DNA of 59,478 nucleotides from CAXXOK01 sp964640955. Its GTDB lineage: Bacteria; Bacillota; Clostridia; Christensenellales; Aristaeellaceae. The first letter of the stretch is position 1; every line of letters begins with the position of its first letter. The position numbers and the translations under genes were made by a program. Positions 17,074 through 24,467 of the stretch are shown here, piece after piece. The stretch is taken from assembly GCA_964640955.1 (NCBI GenBank), contig CAZXJI010000021.1, forward strand, positions 1 to 59,478, given 5' to 3'. The notes under the pieces are model-generated. The model was given only the letters and a program-made list of their open reading frames with translations, was not told the origin of the DNA and did no database searches.

Positions 17074-17712
17074 ATGACGTGGTTCAAACGCATCGGATCG
17101 AAACGGAACAAAAAGAAAAACGCGTATCCGCCCCTGCAGACGGAGCGGCTGGTGCTGCGCATGTTCGAGCTGGGCGACACAGTGGACGTGTACGATTACG
17201 CCCAAAGCCCCATCGTGGGGCCCATGGCGGGCTGGACGCCGCACAGGAGCATCGAGGAGAGCCGTCGGGTAGTGCACCAGTTCATCAACCATGGGGACGT
17301 GTGGGCGATCGTCGAAAAAAAGTCCGGACGGGTCATCGGCTCGATCGGCCTGCACGCGGACGGCCGGCGCGACGTGGAGAACGTGTACATGCTGGGCTAC
17401 GCCCTGGGCGAAAAATTCTGGGGCAAGGGCTATGCCACCGAGGCGGCGGGCGCCGTGCTCCGCTTCGCCTTTACGGATCTGCGCTGCCCGCTGGTGACGG
17501 CCTACCACTACCCCAAGAACATCAAAAGCAAGCGCGTCATCAAAAAGCTGGGCTTCCGGCATGAGGGCCGTCTGCGGTTGGCGGGAACGCTTCCGGACGG
17601 CGCTCTGGTCGACGAGGAATGCTACAGCCTGACGCGTGAGGAATACACGGCGGACGCAAAGAAGGATGCGGTGAAAGCCGCCGTGCCGGACGCGGCGAAA
17701 CCCGGCGCGTGA
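17074..17712 (+). CDS. GNAT family N-acetyltransferase (RimJ/RimL-like)
   Basis: A 212-residue acetyltransferase with 'LQTERLVLRMFELGD' at the N-terminus, the acetyl-CoA loop in 'GEKFWGKGYATEAAG' and 'PKNIKSKRVIKKLGFRHEGRL', the usual motif B asparagine/lysine region of RimJ-type enzymes. The substrate is unknown. A GTG at 17068 is in frame but only one base from the GGAGG (17062-17066), so I use the ATG at 17074, spaced 7 bp. The ~20-residue C-terminal tail is Ala/Lys rich and probably disordered. Confidence 0.9.
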   Translation: MTWFKRIGSKRNKKKNAYPPLQTERLVLRMFELGDTVDVYDYAQSPIVGPMAGWTPHRSIEESRRVVHQFINHGDVWAIVEKKSGRVIGSIGLHADGRRDVENVYMLGYALGEKFWGKGYATEAAGAVLRFAFTDLRCPLVTAYHYPKNIKSKRVIKKLGFRHEGRLRLAGTLPDGALVDEECYSLTREEYTADAKKDAVKAAVPDAAKPGA

Positions 17713-17731
17713 CGAGGAAGGAGGAGACGGG

Positions 17732-18466
17732 ATGCCGGCGCTGAAGCCTTACCGGCGCGAATTGCCCTACAGCTACGCCGCGGGCGTGTACCCGAGCCTT
17801 ACGCTGATGACCGCCGCGCCCGAGCGCGCCTCCCGGCTGCTGCTGAGCACCGGCGCGAGCGGCGAGGGCGTGGAAAAGCTGCGCGAGCTGTGCCGCGCCC
17901 GCGGCGTGCGCGAGGAATACGCCGACAAGGCGTTAAGCCGTTTAAGCGGCAAGCAGAACTGCTACGCGGCGGTCGTCTTTCAAAAGTGGCAGGCGGAACT
18001 GGACGCAAACAGGCCGCACGTCGTGCTGCACCACCCCATGGACGAGGGCAACCTGGGCACCATACAGCGCACGATGCTGGGGCTGGGGCTTTGCGACATC
18101 GCGGTCATCCGCCCGGCGGCCGACCCGTTCGAACCCCGGGTGGTGCGTTCGTCGATGGGGGCGATCTTCTCCCTGCGGCTGGCGCAGTACGACGATTTTG
18201 CCGATTACCGCGCGCGCTTCCCGGCCCACGCGCTGTACCCGTTCATGCTGACCGGCGCCGTAACGCTTGCGGCGGCGGCGCGAAACGCCAAAACGCCCTA
18301 TGCGCTGGTTTTCGGCAACGAAGGCAGCGGCCTTCCGCCGGATTTCGCCGCGCTGGGCCAGGCGGTGCGCATACCGCATTCCGACGCCATCGATTCGCTC
18401 AACCTCGCCGTGGCCGCGGCCATCGGCGCGTATGCTTTCGTCCATGGGACGGACAAGGAGGAATGA
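17732..18466 (+). CDS. TrmH/SpoU-family RNA 2'-O-methyltransferase
   Basis: A 244-residue SPOUT-class methyltransferase. The three knotted C-terminal SpoU motifs are present: 'MDEGNLGTIQRTMLGLG' (motif 1), 'YALVFGNEGSGLP' (motif 2) and 'IPHSDAIDSLNLAVAAAIGAY' (motif 3). It transfers a methyl group from S-adenosylmethionine to ribose 2'-OH in tRNA or rRNA; the target nucleotide cannot be deduced. It lacks an L30e-like N-terminal domain and instead has a ~90-residue helical N-terminus. It is separated by 3 bp from the next gene. Confidence 0.92.
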   Translation: MPALKPYRRELPYSYAAGVYPSLTLMTAAPERASRLLLSTGASGEGVEKLRELCRARGVREEYADKALSRLSGKQNCYAAVVFQKWQAELDANRPHVVLHHPMDEGNLGTIQRTMLGLGLCDIAVIRPAADPFEPRVVRSSMGAIFSLRLAQYDDFADYRARFPAHALYPFMLTGAVTLAAAARNAKTPYALVFGNEGSGLPPDFAALGQAVRIPHSDAIDSLNLAVAAAIGAYAFVHGTDKEE

Positions 18467-18469
18467 CCC

Positions 18470-19030
18470 GTGAAAGCGGAATATCAACCCATCTATGACG
18501 AACTGAGCGCCTGCGTGCGCTACCTGGCCGAGCACGGCAGGCTTACAACCGGCGCGACGGTGGTGCTGGGCTGCAGCACCAGCGAGGTGGCGGGCGGGAC
18601 GATCGGCCACAACAGCGTGCCCGAGCTGGGGGCGGTTCTCGCTTCCGCCTTTCTGGACACCTGCCGGGCGCTGGGCCTGAACGCGGCGGTGCAGTGCTGC
18701 GAGCATCTGAACCGCGCGCTGGTCATGGAGCAGTCCACGCTGGACGCGCTTAAGCTTACGCAGGTCAGCGTGCGTCCCGTGCCCACGGCGGGCGGCAGCA
18801 CCGGTGCGGCCGCCTACGACCTGTTCGCGCACCCAGCCATGGCCATGGGCATCCAGGCGGACGCGGCGCTGGACGTGGGGGATACGCTGGTGGGCATGCA
18901 TATCCGTCCCGTGGCGGTGCCGCTGCGCATGGAAAACGCGAAGGTCGGCCAGGCGCACGTGGTGATGGCCTACTCGCGCTATCCGCTCATCGGCGGCGCG
19001 CGGGCGCAGTACGCGGAAGCGATACGCTAG
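18470..19030 (+). CDS. UPF0340 (TIGR01440/DUF436, YwlG-like) protein
   Basis: A 186-residue protein started by GTG and matching the TIGR01440/UPF0340 family, represented by B. subtilis YwlG. Characteristic stretches are 'GATVVLGCSTSEVAGGTIG', 'CCEHLNRALVME', 'PTAGGSTGAAAY' and 'GDTLVGMHIRPVAVPLR'. The biochemical role is unknown. It is translationally coupled to the TrmH-type gene (3-bp gap; the GGAGG lies in the end of that gene). Confidence 0.9.
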   Translation: MKAEYQPIYDELSACVRYLAEHGRLTTGATVVLGCSTSEVAGGTIGHNSVPELGAVLASAFLDTCRALGLNAAVQCCEHLNRALVMEQSTLDALKLTQVSVRPVPTAGGSTGAAAYDLFAHPAMAMGIQADAALDVGDTLVGMHIRPVAVPLRMENAKVGQAHVVMAYSRYPLIGGARAQYAEAIR

Positions 19031-19055
19031 CAGGCCCGGCAAGGGGGAGAAAACA

Positions 19056-19382
19056 ATGGTCAAGGTGGAAATCACGGTGGTCCAAAAGTGCTTTTTTCCG
19101 GAGCTGGCGGAGGAATACCTGACCGAAGGCCGGGAAGCCGGGGCCTGCCCGCTGCTCAACGAAGGCGACACGTTCGTCTACGAAGGTGGCGCGATGATGC
19201 CGGAGGGCTTCTGCCCCTGGGCGTGGATCGACGTGTACCGGACGGTGAATACCCTCTCGTCGGAGCCGACGGGGAACCACTGGTACCGCTATGCGGACAA
19301 GCGGGTTACCTGCTGCACGGATGGTGTGCGACCGGTTGTGTTCGTCCTGCGGGCGCTGCCGGAGGATGCCGGGGAGGATTGA
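19056..19382 (+). CDS. TIGR04076-type small protein
   Basis: A 108-residue cytoplasmic protein resembling the TIGR04076 family of small anaerobe proteins: 'VEITVVQKCFFPELAEEYL', then 'CPLLNEGDTFVY', 'PEGFCPWAWIDVYR' and 'VTCCTDGVRPVVFVLRALP'. The conserved Cys residues suggest metal or cofactor binding, but no function is established. It is the last gene of the plus-strand operon, with an AGGGGGAG site upstream and hairpins just downstream. Confidence 0.75.
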   Translation: MVKVEITVVQKCFFPELAEEYLTEGREAGACPLLNEGDTFVYEGGAMMPEGFCPWAWIDVYRTVNTLSSEPTGNHWYRYADKRVTCCTDGVRPVVFVLRALPEDAGED

Positions 19383-19431
19383 CGCCTTCCTGCGCCGGCG
19401 ACAAAGCAGGCGCGTCTTTTGTCGACAAGCT

Positions 19432-19463
19432 GAAGCCCCGCCGGCATATGCCGGCGGGGCTTC
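19432..19463. terminator. Perfect 16-bp palindrome between convergent genes
   Basis: A 32-nt perfect palindrome (arm GAAGCCCCGCCGGCAT) between the TIGR04076-type gene (plus) and the zinc-ribbon gene (minus). It is followed on the plus strand by GTGGTTT, only a weak T-tract. A shorter hairpin with TCTTTT (about 19390-19420) precedes it. Together they probably separate the two convergent transcripts. Confidence 0.6.
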
Positions 19464-19497
19464 GTGGTTTCTATGCAGTTATAACGCTCACGCTTAA

Positions 19498-19779
19498 TCA
19501 GCCCTGGTTACGGTGTTTGGCGAAGCACTCGCTGCAATAGATGGGACGATCGCTCTTGGGAATGAAAGGAACGGTAGTGGGTTTGCCGCACTCGGCGCAA
19601 ACGGTCTCGTACTGCTCACGGGGCGCGGCGGCACGGGCGGTTTTGCGGGCGCTGCGGCATTGCTTGCAGCGGGTCGGTTCGTTCTGGAAGCCTTTTTCGG
19701 CGTAGAATTCCTGCTCACCGGCGGTGAACACGAACTCGGCGCCACAGTCGCGACACGTGAGCGTTTTGTCCTGATACAT
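19498..19779 (-). CDS. Small zinc-ribbon protein with CxxC-x17-CxxC domain
   Basis: A 93-residue protein with two four-cysteine zinc sites. The N-terminal half has C9-x2-C12 and a second pair in 'TRCKQC' 25 residues later, the zf-trcl ribbon with the conserved 'FTAGEQEFYAEKGFQNEP' core. The C-terminal half is a CxxC-x17-CxxC domain ('CAEC' and 'CSEC'). Such proteins are common in Clostridia and Chloroflexi and have no proven role; nucleic-acid or ribosome binding is plausible. The open frame extends upstream, but the ATG at 19779 has a GGAGG site and matches the family start. It is preceded by a long structured leader RNA with its own promoter. Confidence 0.9.
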   Translation of the reverse strand: MYQDKTLTCRDCGAEFVFTAGEQEFYAEKGFQNEPTRCKQCRSARKTARAAAPREQYETVCAECGKPTTVPFIPKSDRPIYCSECFAKHRNQG

Positions 19780-19799
19780 GGTTTGGATTTCCTCCGTTT

Positions 19800-20019
19800 T
19801 CGTATGTCTGATCGTAACGGCTGACCTGGTCTTTGACCCCACACTCGCCGACGGGAAGGCTTGCTCATCGCGGTAGCGCCCTACGCCCCTTCTCTCGGGG
19901 AATGGCCCCGGTCGGACTTACCACTAGAACGCGCCATGCTCGCCGGGCTTTGCCCGGTTTACGTGGGCCGCTTTGCCCGCGTCTGGCTTCGGCTTTCAAC
20001 CACAGACCCGCATACGATC
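19800..20019 (-). ncRNA. Putative structured leader RNA upstream of the zinc-ribbon gene
   Basis: About 220 nt between a strong promoter and the ribosome-binding site of the zinc-ribbon gene. On the minus strand the 5' end (TCGTATG, then TCTG after a short bulge) pairs with the 3' end (CAGACATACGA at 19800-19810), giving a closing P1 stem that ends 5 bases before the GGAGG. Inside are a 6-bp CCGGGC/GCCCGG hairpin with an AAA loop, GGTC/GACC with an AAA loop, GGGG/CCCC and GTAG/CTAC hairpins, and an outer GAAGG/CCTTC pairing. No open reading frame fits. Conserved landmarks of RNase P, tmRNA and SRP RNA are missing. The clostridial raiA motif RNA is one candidate identity, untested. Confidence 0.6.
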
Positions 20020-20025
20020 GGTGCT

Positions 20026-20054
20026 ATTATAACGTTATAACACAAGGAACGCAA
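20026..20054 (-). promoter_or_regulatory. Promoter of the structured leader and zinc-ribbon gene, overlapped by a perfect palindrome
   Basis: Minus-strand -10 TATAAT (20026-20031) and -35 TTGCGT (20049-20054) with a 17-bp spacer. The 14-bp perfect palindrome TTATAACGTTATAA (20027-20040) covers most of the -10 and part of the spacer, which is where a repressor would sit. Its halves resemble Fur/PerR-family boxes, but the central spacing differs, so no regulator is assigned. Confidence 0.65.
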
Positions 20055-20106
20055 GCTTTTTTTCACACCTTCGGAAATTTTTGTAAGCCGATCCCTTCCC
20101 GGAGCG

Positions 20107-20152
20107 TTTACACACATTTTACAAACTCTTTACAAGCCATGCCGACTATGAT
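20107..20152 (+). promoter_or_regulatory. PhoP-box-like array and -10 of the Na+/Pi cotransporter gene
   Basis: TTTACA occurs at 20107-20112, 20118-20123 and 20129-20134, an exact 11-bp period. This matches the B. subtilis PhoP box (direct TT[A/T/C]ACA repeats spaced about 11 bp). A -10-like TATGAT lies at 20147-20152, and no good -35 is present, as at activator-dependent Pho promoters. The target gene is a phosphate transporter, which makes phosphate-starvation control likely. Confidence 0.65.
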
Positions 20153-20235
20153 ACGCTATATCCGTTCGCATAAGGAAGGAAGGGGAGGCGGGCGATGGAA
20201 GCCGCTTCCCACACATGCACAGGGGGATTTTGCGC

Positions 20236-21876
20236 ATGCAGGTAATGGACGTCTTTACGCTTGTGGCCGGCCTCGGCCTGTTCCTGTACGGTATCAAGGA
20301 AATGGGCGAGGGGCTGGAGAAGGCCGCCGGCCACAAAATGCAGCACCTTCTGGAGGTGCTTACACGCAACAAGGTGACCGCCGTACTGGTAGGCGCGCTG
20401 GTCACCGGCGTTATTCAAAGTTCCAGCGCCACCACGGTCATGGTGGTCGGTTTCGTAAACGCGGGGCTCTTGCCGCTGGCCAAGGCCATCGGCGTGATCA
20501 TGGGCGCCAACATCGGCACCACCGTCACATCGCTCATGCTTTCGGTCAAGCTCGACTTCGGCACCATTTTTGCCGCGGCGGGCCTGATTTTCTTATTGGG
20601 GGGCAAGCGCCCGTCCCTGAAGATGCTGGGGCAGATCTTCATGGGGCTGGGCGTATTGTTCATCGGCATGAAAACCATGACCGGCGCCATGGAACCCATG
20701 CAGTCCTGGGAAGGTTTCCGCCGCATGATGACCGAGGTGGGCAACCCCATCCTGGGCGTGCTGGTGGGCGCGCTGATCACGGCGCTCCTGCAGAGCAGCT
20801 CGGCCTCCATCGGCATTCTGCAGGCGCTGGCCGCCTCCAACCTGATCGGGCTGCACGGGGCCGTGTTCATTCTGTTCGGGCAGAACATCGGCACCTGCAT
20901 CACGGCCATGCTGGCTTCCATCGGCACCAGCCGCACGGCCAAACGCGCGGCCATCGTACACCTGCTGTTCAACGTCATCGGCGCGACGCTGTTCATCATC
21001 ATCACGCTTACGCTGCCCTTCACCGACTGGATCATACAGCTGGCGGGGGACAACCTGCGGCTGCAGATCGCCTTTGCGCACGTCATTTTCAACGTCACCA
21101 CCACGCTGATCCTGCTGCCGATGTCCTCGGTGCTGGAAAAGCTGTCCCGCATGATCATCCGCGGCGAGGACAAGCAGGAGGAGCCGATGCGGCTGACCTA
21201 CTTCGACGACCGCCTCTTCTCCACCCCGCCCATCGCCGCCAAGCAGCTGTTCCGCGAGGTCATCCGCATGGGCGAGCTGGTGAAAACCAACTTCACCTTC
21301 GCCATGGAGTACTTCTTCTCACCCAAGGAACTGCCCCTGGAGGAGTTTGACAACCGCGAAAACGTGATCGACTTTCTCAACGCCGAAGTGACCGCCAAGA
21401 TGATCGAGCTGCGCGGCATGACCCTGAGCAGCCGCGACGTGCACCTGATGGGCTCGCTGTTCCACGTGGTCAACGATCTGGAGCGCATCGGCGACCACGC
21501 CACCAACATCGTGGAAATCGGCGCGTCGCGCCGGAAGCTGAAAACCAAGTTCAGCGCCAAGGCGGAGCATGAGATCGAAGGTCTGTACGTGATCGTCAAC
21601 CGCATGGTGACCCAGTCCATCGAGATCGTGGACAAGCAGATCATCGACCCGGAGGTCATCGCCCGGGTAGAGACGGACGAGGCGGAGGTCGACAGGCTCT
21701 GCGAGGAGCTGGCCGACCATCACGTGGAACGCGTCAAAAACAAAAAGTGTACGCCGAAAAACGGCATGCTGTACATGGATCTGCTCAACAACCTGGAGCG
21801 CATCGCCGACCATGCGGACAACCTGGCCACCTCCGTGGACGCCCCGGACGCGGAAGGCAAGCGGATGCTCTGGTAA
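20236..21876 (+). CDS. Na+/phosphate cotransporter with C-terminal PhoU-like domain
   Basis: A 546-residue Na/Pi cotransporter II family protein (NptA/YjbB type). The two inverted halves carry the signature 'QSSSATTVMVVGF' (residues ~60-75) and 'QSSSASIGILQAL' (~185-200), each flanked by hydrophobic helices. The last ~210 residues are a PhoU-type helical domain ('LFHVVNDLERIGDHATNIVE', 'LLNNLERIADHADNLA'), which usually links transport to phosphate signalling. ATG 20236 has an AGGGGG site 9 bp upstream, so I prefer it to the ATG at 20215. Direction of phosphate flow is not decided by sequence. The promoter carries a PhoP-box-like array. Confidence 0.93.
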   Translation: MQVMDVFTLVAGLGLFLYGIKEMGEGLEKAAGHKMQHLLEVLTRNKVTAVLVGALVTGVIQSSSATTVMVVGFVNAGLLPLAKAIGVIMGANIGTTVTSLMLSVKLDFGTIFAAAGLIFLLGGKRPSLKMLGQIFMGLGVLFIGMKTMTGAMEPMQSWEGFRRMMTEVGNPILGVLVGALITALLQSSSASIGILQALAASNLIGLHGAVFILFGQNIGTCITAMLASIGTSRTAKRAAIVHLLFNVIGATLFIIITLTLPFTDWIIQLAGDNLRLQIAFAHVIFNVTTTLILLPMSSVLEKLSRMIIRGEDKQEEPMRLTYFDDRLFSTPPIAAKQLFREVIRMGELVKTNFTFAMEYFFSPKELPLEEFDNRENVIDFLNAEVTAKMIELRGMTLSSRDVHLMGSLFHVVNDLERIGDHATNIVEIGASRRKLKTKFSAKAEHEIEGLYVIVNRMVTQSIEIVDKQIIDPEVIARVETDEAEVDRLCEELADHHVERVKNKKCTPKNGMLYMDLLNNLERIADHADNLATSVDAPDAEGKRMLW

Positions 21877-21919
21877 CGGCCTTGCTACGGGGCGTTGCCC
21901 TTTTCCCAACGACCTGCCT

Positions 21920-21945
21920 CCCCGGCTCATAAAGCCGGGGATTTT
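21920..21945 (+). terminator. Rho-independent terminator of the Na+/Pi cotransporter gene
   Basis: 8-bp stem CCCCGGCT (21920-21927) with AGCCGGGG (21933-21940), a 5-nt loop, then ATTTT. Confidence 0.8.
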
Positions 21946-22053
21946 AACGCTTTCGGCAGGAAAAGCGCCGTGTTTTCCAGAAAAACAATAGTACGGTGTC
22001 TCTTCTTTAGGCGTGGTGTGATAACGGTTGATCCGTAAAGGAGTGTGCGCGTC

Positions 22054-22704
22054 ATGAGAAAGAACTTCGTCATTACCATCGCCCGCGGCTTCGGCAGCGG
22101 CGGCAAGCAGATCGGGCTGAAAATCGCCGGCGATCTGGACATCAAGCTGATGGACAAGGAGCTTTTGGAGCTGGCCTCCATCGAAAGCGGCATCAGCGAG
22201 GAACTGTTCGCCCTGGCCGACGAAAAGCTCAACCGCCGGCTGCTGATGCAGATCCCCGACCGCGAGCACTACGGGAACGTTCTTCGACCCGAGAACCGCA
22301 AGTTCGTCTCCGACATGAACCTGTTCAATTACCAGGTGAAGATCCTCAGGATGCTTGCGCAGACGGAAAGCTTCATCGTCATGGGGAAGGCCGCCAACTA
22401 CGTGCTGCGCGACCTGCCCAACGTCGTGAGCGTGCAGGTGCAGGCGCCTTTTGAGAGCTGCGTGAAGGCCATCATGGAGCGTTCCGCCATGACCGAGGCG
22501 CAGGCCGCGCGCGCCGTGCGCCGTACCGATAAATACCGCTCCGAATACCACCGCTACTACACCGGCCAGAAATGGACGGACGGCGTGAACTACGACCTGT
22601 GCCTGAACAGCGCGCGCATCGGCTGGGACGGCTGCGCGGAGCTCATCAAGGAGTGCGTGGTGCAGAAGCTGGGCATCGAGCTGCCCGCGCCCGAAAAGGC
22701 GTAG
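22054..22704 (+). CDS. Cytidylate-kinase-like family protein
   Basis: A 216-residue P-loop protein of the cytidylate kinase-like group found in Clostridia. The N-terminus 'FVITIARGFGSGGKQIGLKIA' is a variant nucleotide-binding loop, and 'DKELLELASIESG' follows. The 'RAVRRTDKYRSEYHRYYTG' lid region and 'YDLCLNSARIGWDGCAELI' end are also typical. It probably phosphorylates a nucleotide or similar substrate, but it differs from housekeeping Cmk and its substrate is not known. ATG 22054 is spaced 10 bp from the AAAGGAG site; in-frame GTG 22045 is too close to it. Apparently monocistronic. Confidence 0.88.
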   Translation: MRKNFVITIARGFGSGGKQIGLKIAGDLDIKLMDKELLELASIESGISEELFALADEKLNRRLLMQIPDREHYGNVLRPENRKFVSDMNLFNYQVKILRMLAQTESFIVMGKAANYVLRDLPNVVSVQVQAPFESCVKAIMERSAMTEAQAARAVRRTDKYRSEYHRYYTGQKWTDGVNYDLCLNSARIGWDGCAELIKECVVQKLGIELPAPEKA

Positions 22705-22792
22705 GACTATTTCAAAACCTTAACGCTTCAATCTCGCGGCGCATGAAGGCTTTGAAACAGTATAACGGCGTAACTTCGCAAGGATGAAACAC

Positions 22793-22826
22793 CCCCCGCC
22801 GCGCCGCAATCGGCTGCCGGCGGGGG
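22793..22826 (+). terminator. Hairpin terminator after the cytidylate-kinase-like gene
   Basis: Perfect 9-bp stem CCCCCGCCG (22793-22801) with CGGCGGGGG (22818-22826), followed by TTCGTCCTTC, a weak T-tract. Confidence 0.6.
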
Positions 22827-22881
22827 TTCGTCCTTCGACCGCCGCCGCGGCGACCGGGAACGACGCACACGGAGGGACCAC

Positions 22882-23409
22882 ATGGAATACGCGTTTCTCA
22901 GGGAGAGCGAACTTCAAAAGGGATTGTTCGCGCATTTCAACCGCCGTCAGACCGTGACGCGGTGCCGGCGGAAAATCGCGGGGCAATGGACGGTGATAGA
23001 CGCTCCCTTTGTAGACGATTGGTCCGAGGCGGATTACGACGCGCTGCAAGCCGACCTGCGAAACCTGCTCGGCCGCGGCGGCGCGGTGATCGGCGCTTTT
23101 GAAGGCGAGCGGCTGAAAGGCTTTGCCGCCGTGGACGCACGGCCGTTGGGGGAAGACGGGGAATACCTGGATCTGCCCTATCTTCACGTTTCCGCCGAGC
23201 TGCGCGGGCGCGGCGTGGGGCGCGCGCTGTTTGCATGCGCGAAGCGGTGGGCCAGGGAGCACGGCGCGAAAAAACTGTATATCTCCGCGCATTCCGCCGT
23301 TGAAAGCCAGGCCTTTTACAGGGCGATGGGCTGCGTGGAGGCGGCGGAATACAGCGCGGCGCATGTCACGCGGGAGCCGTGCGACTGTCAGCTGGAATGC
23401 CGGCTGTAA
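22882..23409 (+). CDS. GNAT family N-acetyltransferase
   Basis: A 175-residue acetyltransferase. The acetyl-CoA-binding motif A is 'LHVSAELRGRGVGRALFACA' (residues ~108-128), followed by 'KLYISAHSAVESQAFYRAMG', the typical motif B with the S-x-x-F-Y pair. The N-terminal ~90 residues are variable and determine the unknown substrate. A GGAGG site precedes the ATG. It stands alone and converges with the long minus-strand operon, sharing a bidirectional terminator with it. Confidence 0.92.
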   Translation: MEYAFLRESELQKGLFAHFNRRQTVTRCRRKIAGQWTVIDAPFVDDWSEADYDALQADLRNLLGRGGAVIGAFEGERLKGFAAVDARPLGEDGEYLDLPYLHVSAELRGRGVGRALFACAKRWAREHGAKKLYISAHSAVESQAFYRAMGCVEAAEYSAAHVTREPCDCQLECRL

Positions 23410-23418
23410 AGCGCGCAC

Positions 23419-23452
23419 AAAAAGCGCCCGCCTCTTTGGGGCGAGCGCTTTT
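23419..23452. terminator. Bidirectional terminator between convergent genes
   Basis: AAAAAGCGCCCGCC pairs with GGCGAGCGCTTTT around a short loop. There is an A-run on one side and a T-run on the other, so it can stop both the GNAT transcript (plus) and the polA-to-glycosyltransferase operon (minus). Confidence 0.85.
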
Positions 23453-23464
23453 CATACGCGTATC

Positions 23465-24439
23465 CTATTCGTCCTTCACGGGATCGGCGCCCTCGTCGTT
23501 TACGTAGCGGTCGATGATGAAGCGCGGGCGGTGCTTGCTTTCGTTGTACACCTTGCCCACATACTCCCCGATCACCCCCAGGCTCAGCAGTTGAATGCCG
23601 CCGATGAACCAAATGGAAGCCAGCGTGCTCGTCCAGCCCGTGACCGCGCGGCCGCCGATGAAGGCGACGAGGGTATAGACGAGCATCAGCAGCGAAATAA
23701 GGAAGATGATCACCCCGAGCGTGGTGATGAGCCTGAGCGGCTTGACTGAAAAGCTGGTGATGCCGTCGATGGCGAAAGCCAGCATTTTTTTGAACGGGTA
23801 CTTGCTTTCCCCCGCGAAGCGCTCGCTGCGGTCGTAGTACACGTAACCGCTCTGGAAGCCCACCAGCGGCGCCAGCCCGCGCAGGAACAGGTTGACCTCC
23901 TTAAAGCCCGCCAGCGCGTCCAGCGCGCGGCGGCTCATCAGGCGGTAGTCCGCGTGGTTGTAGGTGATGTCCACGCCCAGGCTTTTCATCAGCCCGTAGA
24001 ACATCAGCGCCGTGCGGCGCTTGAAAAACGTGTCGGTGTCGCGCTTGTTGCGCACGCCGTAGACGATGTCGCACCCGTCCCGGTACTCCGCGAGGAAGCG
24101 ATCCATGGCGTTCATGTCGTCCTGCAGATCGGCGTCCATGGAAATGGAGACGTCGCAGTGCCTGCGCGCGGTCATCAGCCCCGCGAGCAGAGCGTTCTGG
24201 TGGCCGCGGTTGCGGCTCAGCTTCAGCCCTTCGAACAGCGGGTTTTCGTCGTGCAGCGCGCGGATGATCTCCCAGGTTTGATCCTTGCTGCCGTCGTCCA
24301 CCAGCAGCACCCGGCTGCTTTCGTCGCAGGCTCCGTCCCGCGTCAGCTGCGCCATTTTGTCGGTCAGCCGCCGCGCGGTTTCCCGCAGGACCTCCTCCTC
24401 GTTGTAGCAGGGGATGACGACCATCAGTTTGTTTGACAT
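23465..24439 (-). CDS. Family 2 glycosyltransferase, GtrB/DPM1-like
   Basis: A 324-residue membrane glycosyltransferase of the GtrB/YkcC/ArnC group, which moves a sugar from a nucleotide donor to undecaprenyl or polyprenyl phosphate. The GT-A domain shows 'VVIPCYNEEEVL', 'LLVDDGSKDQTW' and 'SMDADLQDD' (DxD-type metal site). After 'SFSVKPLRLITTLG' come two transmembrane helices (about residues 235-290), and the end reads 'GVIGEYVGKVYNESKHRPRF', a family hallmark. I place the start at the ATG at 24439, 9 bp from a GAGAGG site. It is the last gene of the seven-gene minus-strand operon and probably supplies lipid-linked sugars for envelope glycans. Confidence 0.92.
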   Translation of the reverse strand: MSNKLMVVIPCYNEEEVLRETARRLTDKMAQLTRDGACDESSRVLLVDDGSKDQTWEIIRALHDENPLFEGLKLSRNRGHQNALLAGLMTARRHCDVSISMDADLQDDMNAMDRFLAEYRDGCDIVYGVRNKRDTDTFFKRRTALMFYGLMKSLGVDITYNHADYRLMSRRALDALAGFKEVNLFLRGLAPLVGFQSGYVYYDRSERFAGESKYPFKKMLAFAIDGITSFSVKPLRLITTLGVIIFLISLLMLVYTLVAFIGGRAVTGWTSTLASIWFIGGIQLLSLGVIGEYVGKVYNESKHRPRFIIDRYVNDEGADPVKDE

Positions 24440-24467
24440 GCGCATCTTCCTCTCTTGCGTTGCGCGC

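Noticed and set aside
19800..20019. RNase P, tmRNA or SRP RNA
   Set aside because: The conserved landmarks of each are absent (for example GAGGAAAGTCC for RNase P, the tRNA-like end for tmRNA, the GGAAG/AGCA domain for SRP RNA).
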